A DNA stretch of 64,000 nt from Diogma glabrata (lineage: Eukaryota > Arthropoda > Insecta > Diptera > Cylindrotomidae). The position numbers and the translations under genes were made by a program. Below are positions 1-11,598 of this stretch, piece after piece. Each line of letters opens with the position of its first letter. Within the stretch, counting starts at the first letter, position 1. The DNA lies in the NCBI GenBank assembly GCA_963693315.1, contig OY856186.1:304202627-304266626 (forward strand). The letters are read 5' to 3'. The notes below the pieces were generated by a model that worked only from the letters and a program-made list of their open reading frames with translations, had not been told where the DNA came from and made no database searches.

Positions 1-632
1 GTCACATATTACATACATTAGATTTGTGCAATAAAAACAAACACTGAACTCAAGACAATCATTACAATTTACAGTCCACAAATGTTAATACTTTTTTTAT
101 TGCTCTTATTGACTATAACGTTTTTCAAAATAATCAAATAATATTAATTTATGTAACATTAAGATTAAAGAATAAAATATAAATATTTACCTATATTTCG
201 TATAACATTTTATGTATATTTCATTTTCAAATTAATGTTCATTAATTCATTACAAAAAAAATATAATAATTGCGTATATAAATTCGTCTAACAACTTCCC
301 TCATTATTCGTCCCATCGAGCCCAGCATCTTTATTTATAAGAGTGATGTTATTGATATTTATAATATCACCTTGTGATTTAAAGAATTGTGTTAATAAAA
401 CATCTTGGGTAGTGAAACATCTTGGGTAGTGATACTTCTTTCTGGTTGTGTTTCGCCCTTCGCTTCACAGACCAATTGGATTTTTTTTTGAAACATGCAG
501 AAATCCCTTCCTAATTAAAAATAAATACATATATGTATAACTAAGAAAATTTGTAGTGGTAGTTTTATGGATTTTATTGTATTTGTGTTAATTTCAAACA
601 TATTTTTAAATAATATACATATATCTTTTTAC
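1..632. other. No gene seen; AT-rich
   Basis: No coding signal is visible. A short direct repeat (CATCTTGGGTAGTG, twice around 402-430) is the only local structure. The stretch lies downstream of the minus-strand gene that ends at 633 and may hold its 3' untranslated region. Confidence 0.5.
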
Positions 633-2224
633 TTATTTCTTTTGAAATCCTACTTGTTTTACCCTTAACCCAATGTTCCGAGTCGCGTACCCAAACCGCA
701 TCCTGTTTTGGGTGTCTGTGTAGGAAGGATCGTTGTGTTTGATGACTCGGTACACAATATTTATAATGTTTTCAAAGACTTGGAAACTATCTTTCGGTGT
801 ATTTCGATAATTGCCAGTGAACGAATAATTCATCATCAGTTCACGGTCAACAAGTCGATCAAGAATTGCTGAAAAAATTTTACTTGTTGGCAATCGAATC
901 TTTGAGGCGCCAATTTCAGTCAAATGGTTGAACTATCAAAGAAAATTTTGTAAAATAATCATGTATTAGAGTAGTCTTGATTCAAAGAATAAATTAAATT
1001 AGCACGAGATAAATGTATATAATACCATAGTATTTATTGAGGCTACTGTTGGCACTTGGCGAAACATTATTAATAATAAATTTATTTTAATAATAAAACA
1101 CTTGTTGTTTTTCGCAAATTAATTAATAATAATTTGCGAAAAACAACAAGTGTTTTATTATTAAAATAAATTTATTATGTATATAATACCATGTAAATGT
1201 ATCTAATATATCTACAGCTAATGTCAATAATGCAATTATTCTCATATATATAATGTTGAATCGGTTTCATTTTTTTAAATAATTTTTGGAAATGTTACTT
1301 ACCACTGCTGTTTTATAAGCGGCATCATTTTCTAAACGACAATTCAGCATTTCCAACTCCTCTGCTGTTTTAGCTGGAAGAGTTTTTAGTACTTCATCTA
1401 GCTCAATTTTTCCTTCTAGAGATGCAAAATTTTCGAGTGACTCTAGTTGTTTTTTAATCACACAAAGCGTGTCTCGAATTTCTTGATTCACCATTGCAGT
1501 TGCAGCTAAACTGTTACAAAGCACATCACCCTTGGCTTGGAGCTCCGCAATTTCATTATACAACACATACGCGTTGGACGTTTTGACAGTAAATTGTCCA
1601 GATTCGTCAAGAATCATGGCAATTGTATTACTTGGAGTTTTAAAATTTTCTCTGACGGGGTCAACCTCTGAAGATTCCAAATTTGATATATGCGATGGTA
1701 AAGACGGTGTCAACTTTTCTTGTTTTGCAAAATTTGTTTTTGCCTGCTCTTTTATTTTTATAGAAGGCATCGACGTTGTATTGCTTTGCTCTACTGTTAA
1801 TGATGATGCAGAGAGTTGTGGAATGCTCGACATAATATTACTGTTACTTAGTTCAATGGCCGGTATAAAAGAATTAAAATCATTTAAAAACGATTTTTTT
1901 TTTCTATATGCCCCTTTCTCAAACTATTATTGCCATCATTATCATCATCATCGTCATCAGCATTGTTATTTAAATCATCTTCAAACTTTGATACATCCGT
2001 ATCCGAATGGTTGAGCATATCATTTAAAATTATTGACGCGATTTTAAATTTTTTATATCTTTTCTTTTTACATTACATGGAATTTTCTTCCATGAAACCA
2101 GTGGCTGCGAATGTGGGTCCTTAAGTTTAGCTGGCCTTAGCTGATTTGGTGGCCAGTATAAAATATTATTTTTAGCCCACGCATGCGGTACTATACACAA
2201 AGCAGCCGTTTTTCCACCTTTAAC
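633..2224 (-). pseudogene. DUF4806-type gene, spliced, two apparent frame breaks
   Basis: Minus-strand coding blocks resemble the insect multicopy family with a C-terminal DUF4806 domain. The N-terminal block (about 2218-2065) contains IVPHAWAKNNILYWPP, matching the family's usual VP..W....YWPP opening. It is followed by an acidic linker (D/N-rich, 1980-1920) and then a block containing LPAKTAEELEMLNCRLENDA. A canonical donor (GTAAGT) follows position 1303. An acceptor lies just before 932, and the final exon 932-633 joins in phase 0 and completes the DUF4806-like domain (LMMNYSFTG, then YATRNIGLRV), ending at a stop. The blocks sit in three frames. One switch coincides with an A10 run at 1894-1903 and the other lies in A-rich sequence at about 2041-2075, so a pseudogene or homopolymer errors are both possible. 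The start codon is not identified. The domain call is by recall of the family; the intron is read directly. Confidence 0.6.
1074..1177. repeat. 47-bp perfect inverted repeat in intron
   Basis: Arms 1074-1120 and 1131-1177 are exact reverse complements separated by 10 bp (AATTAATAAT). The structure lies inside the intron of the DUF4806-type gene (1302-933). Such a perfect cruciform suggests a recent fold-back or MITE fragment. Confidence 0.9.
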
Positions 2225-2622
2225 AAATTACAACGAATCATTTATACTAGGAATCGCCCAGTGGCCGAAATTCAGCCATTGTAAATAAAAATTTGTAAAA
2301 AGACCTCCTAACCAAATAGCTACAACACATTATTTCAGAATTTAATTAATTGATATAGATTGATTTTGAATTGTGAAACAAATAACTTGAAAAAAAAAAA
2401 AATAACCGAACAAAAAACTCAAAAAACACAATTATCACATTTTTGCCATTTTTTCTGAAAAAATCGTCAAAATTAAAAAAAAAGTATTTTTCGGCACATC
2501 TACTACTCAAGACCTATCCTACGATATACGTATTGCCACACTTTTGATTAAGCAAATATTTTAAAATTGTACCGCAAAAATTATGCTTGCGTATTTATAT
2601 ATAGATAGATTAATTTAAAAGA
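2225..2622. other. No clear gene; possible upstream exon
   Basis: On the minus strand a short open segment starting near 2279 (MAEFRPLGDS, then stop) could be a first exon of the DUF4806-type gene. The space to the next block is too short for a normal intron, so this is weak. The rest is A/T-rich. Confidence 0.25.
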
Positions 2623-2624
2623 TA

Positions 2625-3915
2625 ACAGGTCGTTCAATAAGTCCGTAGGATAAGTAAGAAAAAAACAACATTTTGACAAAACTCGATTTTTTATTCAACA
2701 TAGTTGCCTTTGAGAGCGATACAACGAGTATAGCGATTTTCCAACTTTTCTATACCACTTTTATAGTACGATTTCTCTTTCTCGTCAAAATAGGCCTCAG
2801 TTTCAGCGATTACTTCATCATTGGACTTAAATTTCTTTCCAGCAAGCATTCTCTTGAGATCTGAAAACAGGAAAAAGTCGCTGGGGGCTAAATCTGGAGA
2901 ATATGATGGGTGGGTAAGCAATTCAAAGCCCAATTCATTCAATTTTGCCATCGTTTTCATCGATCTGTGACACGGTGCATTATCTTGGTGAAACAACACT
3001 TTTTTCTTTTGCAAATGTGGCCGTTTCTTTGCGATTTCAGCCTTCAATCGATCCAAAAGTTCACAGTAATACTCGCTGTTGATGGTGGTTCCTTTTTGGA
3101 GATAGTCGATGAATATTATTCCGTTCGTATCCCAAAATACAGACGCCATCACCTTACCGGCCGACTTTTGCGTCTTTGCTCGCTTTGGATTCGGTTCGTC
3201 GACTGCTGTCCACTCAGCTGACTGTCTTTTGGATTCTGGTGTGTAATTGTGAAGCCGTGTCTCATCCATTGTCACATATCTACGATAGAATTCCCTTTTA
3301 TTGCGGTTTAACAGTGCCAAAGACTCCTCCGAAGCATCGATTCGTTGTTGTTTTTGGTCGACTGTGAGCTCACGTGGCACCCAATTTGCACAGAGCTTTC
3401 GCATACCCAAATGTTCATGTAAAATGGTAAAAACACTACCATCTGCTACCTTTACAATGTCAGCTATTTCGTGCACCTTCAATTTGCGATCGTTCATAAC
3501 CAATTTGTGGATTTTTTTTATGTTTTCTGGAATAACAGCCTCATTTGGGCGTCCACTGCGCTCTGCATCTTTTGTGCTGGTACGACCACATTTAAATTCA
3601 GCCATCCACTTCTCTACCATTTGTCTCGATGGAGCAGAGTTTGGATAATGTTTATCAAGCCATTGTTTGGTTTCCACTGTATTTTTTTTCATCAAAAAGC
3701 AATGCTTTATTAAAATTCGAAATTCACTTTTTTCCATTTTTTTTCAAAAACAAAAGTTGCTTCACACAAAATGCTATAACTCACGAATAAATAGTCAGAT
3801 TGCTGTCAAATTTATACACGTATCGTTTGAAGGTTAGTTCCAAATAAAAATCATATGGAAAAAATTCTAGTAACGCCATCTATGTGTCATCCTACGGACT
3901 TATTGAATGACCTAG
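2625..3915 (-). mobile_element. mariner element, irritans subfamily (Himar1-like)
   Basis: A complete Tc1/mariner element of 1,291 bp. The left end reads ACAGGTCGTTCAATAAGTCC and the right end is its inverted counterpart, differing at the outermost bases (CTAGGTCATT). A TA dinucleotide lies outside each end (2623-2624 and 3916-3917), the expected mariner target duplication. One intact transposase frame occupies most of the element on the minus strand. The near-perfect ends and open frame suggest a fairly recent insertion. Confidence 0.93.
2691..3737 (-). CDS. mariner transposase (348 aa)
   Basis: Full-length mariner transposase, the same length as Himar1 (348 residues) and closely similar along its whole length as far as I can recall. 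It would cut and paste its own element through the terminal repeats. It opens with MEKSEFRILIKHCF (helix-turn-helix region). The WVPREL linker motif is at about residues 119-124. The DDD catalytic core shows D in VTMDET (near 156), D in FHQDNAPCH (near 249) and D in YSPDLAPSD, 34 residues later. It ends at KGNYVE. One oddity is MDETRLHNY, where the family usually has Trp after MDET (MDETWLHHY); activity may be affected. The ATG at 3737 gives the family's normal N-terminus. Confidence 0.95.
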   Translation of the reverse strand: MEKSEFRILIKHCFLMKKNTVETKQWLDKHYPNSAPSRQMVEKWMAEFKCGRTSTKDAERSGRPNEAVIPENIKKIHKLVMNDRKLKVHEIADIVKVADGSVFTILHEHLGMRKLCANWVPRELTVDQKQQRIDASEESLALLNRNKREFYRRYVTMDETRLHNYTPESKRQSAEWTAVDEPNPKRAKTQKSAGKVMASVFWDTNGIIFIDYLQKGTTINSEYYCELLDRLKAEIAKKRPHLQKKKVLFHQDNAPCHRSMKTMAKLNELGFELLTHPSYSPDLAPSDFFLFSDLKRMLAGKKFKSNDEVIAETEAYFDEKEKSYYKSGIEKLENRYTRCIALKGNYVE

Positions 3916-4220
3916 TATGTAATAAATACAATTTTTATTTAATATTTACCTTTTTCTTACGTTTGCACTATTTTAAACGACATTACAAAGAGTTGCTGTA
4001 CACACATTCGTTTATTAAAAGAATTTGACGTTTAGTGATTAAAAAAGAACTGATCAAACATAACTACTAGAAAAATACAAATAAAATGCTTTGACTTCAT
4101 ATTTTATAGTAATTCAATGCTAATTTTAGACTTCAGATATAAGAAACTTATAACGTTTATCAGTGCAACCTGAGCCCCCAAAAAGGAGTAAAGATTGCCC
4201 TGGCCAACGTTAAAGATTTG

Positions 4221-4306
4221 ACCATCTAGCTAGAAATCCGGACCCGCTTCTTCGGCTTGGCTCAGACGTATGTTTTTGGTCGTGGGTTGTCCGGTAACTA
4301 GATGGT
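4221..4306. other. Conserved covarying hairpin, copy 1
   Basis: Outer stem ACCATCTAG / CTAGATGGT and inner stem CCGGAC (4238-4243) / GTCCGG (4289-4294). The 88-bp counterpart at 43767-43854 keeps the inner stem but has CCCTCTGG / CCAGAGGG outside: two positions changed with compensation. This supports a maintained structure in RNA or single-stranded DNA. Confidence 0.6.
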
Positions 4307-4689
4307 CCTGGTTGGAAGCGGTTCATAACAAAAGGGAAAAAAAAAGAATATTTAAATGGGAACAGTCCATCCTTACTTACCTTAAATACCTTCAAACCAT
4401 GTTCTCTCTCTAAAAATTTCGCGGCTTAACTACATCATGGTAGTGGGGTGACTTATGATTTAGTTGTAAGGTAATACCATCTACCCTCCCCACAACCTTA
4501 CCACTATAACGCTAACCCATGAATACATAGTAGCACAAAGAAAAATAAACGTAACATACTAATTACTCACCAATTTTCTGACACTCACTTTCCCAGGCAG
4601 AGATTCCGAGGATCCGGATGCAAGATTTAAACTTCAGGGATGAAAGTCAAACACACCATTATACTTTCAATACCATATAATATCTAACT

Positions 4690-4860
4690 TTATTTGTAAA
4701 ATTTTCAGTAATTCACCAATTAATTCAACAACTAACATAAACTTAATATTTTGATGTTTTTTTGATTTTCAGTTATTCACCAATTAATTCAACAACTAAC
4801 ATAAACTTAATATTTTGATATTTTTTTTGATTTTCAGTAATTCACCAATTAATTCACAGA
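4690..4860. repeat. Minisatellite, about 64-bp period
   Basis: Nearly three copies of a unit containing CACCAATTAATTCAACAACT and TAAACTTAATATTTTGAT. It lies inside family A copy 1, at the position where copy 2 has a different minisatellite. Confidence 0.8.
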
Positions 4861-5196
4861 GAACAAACTACCAACAAACAACAAAAAAAAAAGATTCTCT
4901 AAAGGTATTAAACAAAACCAGAAAAAAACAAGTGAAAGAATAAAAAACCTGACCGAACCACGACTATTACTGCTCGAGTCGAAACACACTTTCTGAATCC
5001 CGACCAACCATTCTCCAACCTAACTCAAAACCTCGGTTTCATTTGATCCGCTCAGAAAAAAAACCAAAAATATCAAGTTAACAAAAAACTACAATTCCAG
5101 AAAACTAATTGTGTGAAAATAAATTTTCTCACAATTGAAACAAAGAAACCTATTAAATTTTAAAATGACTGAATTTCAGTCGAAAAGAAAGAAACA

Positions 5197-5238
5197 GGAT
5201 TAATCGTCGTTTGTATATATGCAAACGACGATTAATCC
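5197..5238. repeat. 17-bp perfect inverted repeat
   Basis: GGATTAATCGTCGTTTG at 5197-5213 pairs exactly with 5222-5238 across 8 bp (TATATATG). It lies inside family A copy 1. Confidence 0.85.
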
Positions 5239-5583
5239 GAGGATTTATCTTCTATACAATCGGCATTCATACAATCGGCCCTTAGAAAATTTGAGAATAA
5301 GTTAAAATAGGTTTTTGCATACATTACAAAAACGCGTTATGAAAATTTTGATTGTGGGAACATTTTAATTTATGAAAATTTTGATTTAGGGCATTCGTCT
5401 AGACTGAAGTTGAGACCCATATTTTTTTACGAAATTGAAAAAAAGCTGAAATGTGGGAACATTTTAATTTAATTAAATGAGTTTTGCGGATTAGCAAAAC
5501 CGAAATATGGAAACTAGCTTTGAGAATGGGTGTAATGTAATGCAATTAATTATTTATTTCATTTCTGGAATTGGGCAACTTGG

Positions 5584-5645
5584 GACGAAGGAATTTAATA
5601 AAAGAAAATGTTAGGAGAGCGGTGTGTTTTTGAATATCCTTCGTC
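5584..5645. repeat. Terminal hairpin of family A copy 1
   Basis: GACGAAGGA (5584-5592) pairs with TCCTTCGTC (5637-5645) across a 44-bp loop. The equivalent hairpin at 57262-57332 has 13-bp arms, which supports a functional terminus. Confidence 0.7.
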
Positions 5646-5655
5646 ACAAACTACA

Positions 5656-6420
5656 TTTGAAGCATTTAATCTACACGTTTTTAGCATTAAAAATTTCATC
5701 GATGCTTTATTTATGCTTCAAGATAACATATATGTTATGCATTTTTGTGACAGTTTTGTAGCAAGTTTAAGCTCATTAAATGCGTAATGCCGCTTCAATA
5801 GAACTTTAACTTTCAATCAAATAATTTTGCAACGAATGATCTTTTAATCGCTCTTTATTGCAAAAAAATGGTTTAAATGCAAATTGAATGTTTTGTAACA
5901 AATCAAGAATATAATTCAGTTAAAATGTTTAATAAATGCTACATAAATAACATATAAACATAGCTGTTTGTTTTTATTTTTGTTGCTGTTCATATAGAAA
6001 GAAAGTAAACTTTTGCTTATAATGAAGCACAAATGAAGGTTTACTATACTAAAAAAAATCTAAATAAATTTTTACATATATACCATGCCATTAATTAGAC
6101 AGTAATATGGCATTTTTGGCGTAAGTGCTATTTTGGAATAATTAAAATCGAATATTTTTTATGTGTTATGCGAAGGAAAAGATAGCGTTATAGATACAAA
6201 AATTTATAGCAGTACATTTTGTTTTTCAATTTTTTAGGAATTAAATGAAAGAAAATATACTGAATTTTTACTTTTTAATGAAGGCGAATATTATTAAACA
6301 TGTTGAGAGTTATTATAAATTGCAAATAGATAAACGATAAATTTGCCATAAAAATTATAAATAATAAAATATGAGTAATTTTTGAGGCGCTTTGTAATTT
6401 TTCGAATTATCCATGGTAAT
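5656..6420. other. No gene seen; repeated GCATTTA motifs
   Basis: AT-rich with many scattered GCATTTA/TAAATGC motifs, which recur at 7980-8280 beyond the tandem duplication. The two stretches may be flanks of one older element. No coding signal is visible. Confidence 0.35.
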
Positions 6421-7010
6421 ATTATCGGTTGTAATACCACGAGTCATTGAAATTTTTTCGAAAATTTTTTGATTTTACGAATTAAATTATTTAGCAACAC
6501 TGCGAATCAAAGCGCACAATAAACCACGAGTCCGAAGGACGAGTGGTTTAAGTAGTGGTTTGATTGAGCAGTGTTGCTTAAAAATAATTTAATGAGTAAA
6601 ATTGAAAAATTTTAGACAAAAATTTCAATGAAGAGTGGTATTTAATGAGATAATTTTTTTTAATTATAATTTTGTTTAAAAGATAATTATTAGTTTCTAA
6701 ATAAAATTTTTCTACAAATTATTTAATAATACAAAATTATGTAAAAATGCAAATAATAAAAATGTCCGTTTTCATTCATAAATATTTGCATGTTTGTTTA
6801 TTTGTCAAAAATAAATTACAAATTTATGCGCCTACTAAGATGAAATTATATTTCATTTTGTTAGAACAAAAAATGACAACAAAGAATTCTCATAACGACA
6901 AAGCAAAATTATCGACGACAAGAAGAATTGCCGACACTTAAAACAAAGCCTACTGTTTAAATATCATAGTTTGTATGAATGAAAAATAAAATTTCTGACA
7001 TCAAAAAAAA
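6421..7010. repeat. Tandem duplication, unit 1 (590 bp)
   Basis: This unit starts ATTATCGGTTGTAATACCAC and is repeated at 7011 with very few changes. Each unit contains an imperfect inverted repeat of about 210 bp centred on CCACGAGTCC...GGACGAGTGG (fold-back type), followed by a non-repeated part. A 64-codon open frame occurs in both units (6747 and 7337), but it has no family resemblance and is probably incidental. Confidence 0.9.
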
Positions 7011-7600
7011 ATTATCGGTTGTAATACCACGAGTCATTGAAATTTTTTCGAAAATTTTTTGATTTTACGAATTAAATTATTTAGCAATACTGCGAATCAA
7101 AGCGCACAATAAACCACGAGTCCGAAGGACGAGTGGTTTAAGTAGTGGTTTGATTGAGCAGTGTTGCTTAAAAATAATTTAATGAGTAAAATTGAAAAAT
7201 TTTAGACAAAAATTTCAATGAAGAGTGGTATTTAATGAGATAATTTTTTTTAATTATAATTTTGTTTAAAAGATAATTATTAGTTTCTAAATAAAATTTT
7301 TCTACAAATTATTTAATAATACAAAATTATGTAAAAATGCAAATTATAAAAATGTCCGTTTTCATTCATAAATATTTGCATGTTTGTTTATTTGTCAAAA
7401 ATAAATTACAAATTTATGCGCTTACTAAGATGAAATTATATTTCATTTTGTTAGAACAAAAAATGACAACAAAGAATTCTCATAACGACAAAGCAAAATT
7501 ATCGACGACAAGAAGAATTGCCGACAGTTAAAACAAAGCCTACTGTTTAAATATCATAGTTTGTATGAATGAAAATTAAAATTTCTGATATCAAAAAAAA
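7011..7600. repeat. Tandem duplication, unit 2 (590 bp)
   Basis: Second copy of the 590-bp unit, directly abutting the first. The few substitutions (for example GCAACACTGC versus GCAATACTGC) indicate a recent duplication or recent transposition as a dimer. Confidence 0.9.
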
Positions 7601-9630
7601 ATTATCAGGTAAATTTTGTTTCGCAATAAAACTACAATTTCTTGAAAAACAATTTTACAAGTTTTGAAATATATAAATTATAAAAAATCAGAAAGAAACT
7701 TTCAATCACAGGTCACAGAATTAGTTATCTTCAAAAATACTTTCTTTTCATAAAATTTGTTTATGAGTTTTACTTTTTGCAGAAAAAATGCTAGAAAATA
7801 TAATTTCGTGAGGAAAATCCAAATGTAATCATTTATTCTTTTTGAAAACGTTGTATTTAAATAACAATAAGTGGTAAAATAGTGAATATTAAAAACAAAA
7901 TAAATGCGAATCAAAGGTGGGTTTTTTAGTAAATTAAAACAGCATTTATAGCTATCAATCAATTAACAAAAAACATAAAACGTTTGCATAAATGCTGATA
8001 AAATGGAGCATTTTCGGAGCATTTATAATTATATTAGCGGTGTAGAGGATTGCACAATTAATGCTTATTATATGTTAAAATGTTTTATGAATAATTGCTA
8101 CTTAAGCAACTTTTGCAATATAATGTCAATTTCTTAAAAGCATTTAATTGAGATAAAAAACCAAAACCTAACTTGTACACATAATTAAATGTCAAAAAAA
8201 TGCTAATTTGGTGCCACATTGCTCATTTATTGCGCATTCATCAGGCTTGTACTTACTATAAATCGAAGCATTTATTTTTAAAATATTTCCAATAGCTCAT
8301 AATGATAATTAGTTGCAAAGAAACTGCTTTTTGTGTTTGCTGGGCCGTCGCTAGCTCTTTCGGGGGTGAATTCTGCGACCTAACTCACAAGAAATTAAAA
8401 AAAAAAAAACAATCTAAAACAAACTACGCGTGCATGATTTCCCACCTAAGATCTTCAGAAGGGAGAACTGCCATGTGTAGTGCAAATGATTTACGTACAC
8501 TACTATATGATGATCTTGTAATGAAGCGCTTTATTCGTAGCTAGACAACGAAGAGGCGTAGCAGGCTGCGTACCAAGCGAGGTTTAAATGACCTTTTCGA
8601 CTAGCTTTCAGCCTTCGTGGATTTGAGATAATATTCCTTCTCCTTCAACACAAATACGGAAATGTACGCGAATTCATAATAGATACGGAAATGGAAAGAA
8701 AAACAAGTGGGAAAATGAGACTCTGGCGACCCCCTCTTTGGCGAAAGAACCACGATCAGCATGTCCAACCCCACATTCAATCCCATACTCTCACACTCGC
8801 ACACCTCATATACTCACAAATTCATACGCCTTCACACCTACATTCACCTCCATATCCATATCCACATCCATGCCCACAGTCAACCACAATCGAACCATGC
8901 CACTGTTTAAAATTTCTATAGTTTTGTTAAAAATTATTTCATTGGCAGCATTAGATCCAGTTTATACAAAAAAACCTTGTAAATATGAATGTATTTTGTT
9001 ATGAGACAACCTAAGAAGAAAATATTATTTTGCTATCTCCGATATTGAATAATAAAAAAAATAAAAGAAAATTTTTAAACCCCAAAATAACGTATTTACC
9101 TTGGCAGTGCTTAATTTTTACTAAGGCACAATTTAGGAGAACCACCGAAGGCAACTGGGTAAGGTTACATGATTATCTGGTCTAAATAGGTGTATAAATT
9201 GTTAATTACGGCCCTTATTCTGAGCCACTTGGACTTTTAAACAATAAAAACTAAAAATATGACGGGATATGAGTTAACTGGTGCCAACACGAATCAGAAA
9301 TTGAGAATCTCTTATATATATAAAAAAAAGTTTAGCCTAACATTTCAAAAAATTATTGTTGCGATTCAAGGCGAGTGCTCGTAACATTTTAATAAATATC
9401 GTTACCAGTTTTACGCACAAGGCTTGCTTGTTATAATATGTATAATATGTATAATAACAAAAGTTAATATATGAAAATGAGAAAATCGTAAACTAAATTT
9501 ATATGAAACTCAGTTTAACTTAAAGTATAAGCACCCATCACCTAAATTACTTCTTTTAACGAAAGTTAATTGATTTATATATATTGTGAGAAAAAAAAAA
9601 TTAAAGTGAATAAAAAAAATTTATCTGTTT
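7601..9630. other. No recognisable gene; low-complexity patches
   Basis: AT-rich sequence. 7980-8280 repeats the GCATTTA motifs. 8520-8760 has higher GC without a convincing frame. 8760-8890 is CA/CATA-rich low complexity, with a similar patch near 14650-14720. Short open frames here look incidental. Confidence 0.4.
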
Positions 9631-9634
9631 CAGG

Positions 9635-9760
9635 TCCAACGGTGTTGTTGATGACGGCAATATAATTCAGACAGCTGTTGATGATCAAGATGTGTTTTTT
9701 TGTTTGAACTCAGTGAAAATGTTTTATTTTCTACTAATCTTATTTATTATTTGTTGCGAT
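9635..9760 (+). other. Possible orphan exon
   Basis: A pyrimidine-rich acceptor (TTATCTGTTTCAG) precedes an open stretch reading SNGVVDDGNIIQTAVDDQDV. It becomes hydrophobic and stops near 9764. No family is recognised. Composition (D/V-rich, hydrophilic) differs from the surrounding noncoding frames, but the stretch is short. Confidence 0.2.
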
Positions 9761-10328
9761 TAAATAACGGTGGTGTTGGTATGTTGATGATCACAATATT
9801 TTCAATCGTTGTTGATTTACAAATTCGATGCAATCAAAATTGTTTTTCTTTTATGTATAATTTCATTTGTTTTATGTCCCAATGTAATAATTGTTTTACA
9901 TATCCGATGGTAGTTTATTTTGTATTAATTTTTTTTGCAATAAATACTGAAGATTTATTTTGTTTTTCATTTTTATAAAAACAAAATTTATAGATGTTGA
10001 CATGCATTTTGTTGTACTTGTTGTGCAAAGTATGTTTCCTCAAAAAAATGAAAATGATTGTGTTACCTCATAAGGTTGTTTGTTTAAATTTATTACGGTA
10101 CGTACCTTTAAACCTGGTACAAGTTGTACCAGGCATTCCAAATGACAAAGCGTATAAAAAATATTTTACGGTAAAAACCGTTATCGGAGTCACCAAATGA
10201 TGATCTAGAGGTGATTATAAGACAGTAATTCAGTTTATATCTGGAGTAGTTAAGCTATGTACGTTCTGGCGCAAAATCGCATGTTATTTCTTATGAAGGT
10301 CTCAAATTGCAAATTTTGGATTCCTTGA

Positions 10329-11198
10329 TGACGTCATGAGAATATGTTTAAAAGAAAATAGAAGAGAAGTTTCAAATTATGATTATAAAAAATGTTTTTG
10401 TGTTTGTATGTTTGTAACTTGTGTTCTATATTTATTAATGTGTGACGTCATAAGAAAGTGAGTAAAAGAAAATTGGAGAGGGGGGATAAGTTATTGCATG
10501 TATAATAGATAACTATCTTCGTTGTGTTTTATAAATAAAATGAAAACAAAAAGACGAATCGGGTTAAAAGTTTGTTTTTGTTACATTATATTTTCGCATC
10601 TATTTTGGTATTCATTTTGACCACCTTTGAGGTTATAATCCCATTATATTTTAATTTATTTAGTGACGTCATAATCTCATTATATTTTTAATTTATCAAT
10701 ACTTGTTCGTATCCAAACCTGAACATGATTAAACTTGTTGCAGTTTCACCAGCCTCTGATATTACGATGATCTTATTTTACCTTTCATACAAATTCTGAT
10801 TAGCAGTACGAATTCAAGATATCTTCAATTTGTTTTTTTTATTAAAGATAAATTAAAAAAATCTGAAAACGAGTGAAGAGTGCGATATTAACTGTTGTTA
10901 ATTTAAATGTATGCGTTCTATATTTATTAATGTGTGACGTCATAAAAGTGAGTAAAAGAAAATTGGAGAGGGGTATAAGTTATTGTATGTATAATAGATA
11001 ACTATCTACGTTGTGTTTTATAAATAAAATAAAAATTTCATTCATTCAAGCGTCACATCGTAAGAAAATTAAAACAAAAAAGACGAATCGAGGTAGGAGT
11101 TTGTTTTTCTTACATTATATTTTGCATCTTATTTGGTATTCATTTGAACTCCTTTGAGATTATAATCTCATTTATTTTGAATTTATTTAGTGACGTCA
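10329..11198. promoter_or_regulatory. Five TGACGTCA palindromes
   Basis: Exact 8-bp CRE-type palindromes at 10329, 10443, 10664, 10935 and 11191. Four are explained by the 492-bp duplication; the first is independent. CREB/ATF-type factors bind this motif in animals. A role in transcribing the downstream gene is inference. Confidence 0.4.
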
Positions 11199-11395
11199 TA
11201 ATCTCATTATATTTTTAATTTATCAATACTTGTTCGTATCCAAACCTGAACATGATTAAACTTGTTGCAGTTTCACCAGCCTCAGATTAGCAGTACGAAT
11301 TTAAGATGTCTTCAATTGTTTTTTTTTTATTAAAGATAAATTTAAAAAATCTGAAAACGAGTGAAGAGAGGGATGTTTACAGTTTTTTTTAATTT
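10423..11395. repeat. 492-bp tandem duplication
   Basis: Copy 1 begins at 10423 and copy 2 at 10915, both opening GTTCTATATTTATTAATG. Each contains two TGACGTCA palindromes and the segment TTGTTCGTATCCAAACCTGA. Copy 2 lacks about 30 bp near 11285. The block lies directly upstream of the polymerase fragment at 11599 and could be its promoter region or part of its terminal repeat. Confidence 0.9.
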
Positions 11396-11598
11396 AAATG
11401 TATATTGTTTAAATGATTCATTAATATTTTAATATGACTGAGATATCGATAGTTTCATTTCGATGCAATAAATAATCTATAACTAAACGTGTTTAATCTG
11501 TTTGAGCTCAGCAAGTTTTTAACTTCAAACTAATAGGTTGTTACAGTTTTTTTAGTCAAACTTAAAAGTTTTCATATTTATAATAAAATACCAGCAAA

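Larger units (their letters stand above)
4200..5655. mobile_element. Structured repeat, family A, copy 1
   Basis: An unclassified repeat whose order of parts matches a second copy at 43.74-44.93 plus 56.34-57.33 kb: a large GC-richer hairpin (4221-4306), a spacer, a minisatellite (4690-4860), a C/A-rich stretch, then a terminal hairpin ending in TCCTTCGTCACAAA. No protein is encoded. The organisation (internal minisatellite, terminal hairpin) recalls non-autonomous Helentrons such as DINE-1, but I cannot confirm this. The boundaries are approximate. Confidence 0.55.

Noticed and set aside
1532..2124. Plus-strand open frames opposite the DUF4806-type gene
   Set aside because: Antisense shadows; the minus strand has family motifs and a splice pair, the plus strand has none.
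2673..3713. Several plus-strand frames across the mariner
   Set aside because: Antisense of the intact transposase.
6747..7531. Two nearly identical 64-codon frames in the tandem duplication
   Set aside because: The conservation is explained by recent duplication of the DNA; no motif, biased Lys/Ile composition.
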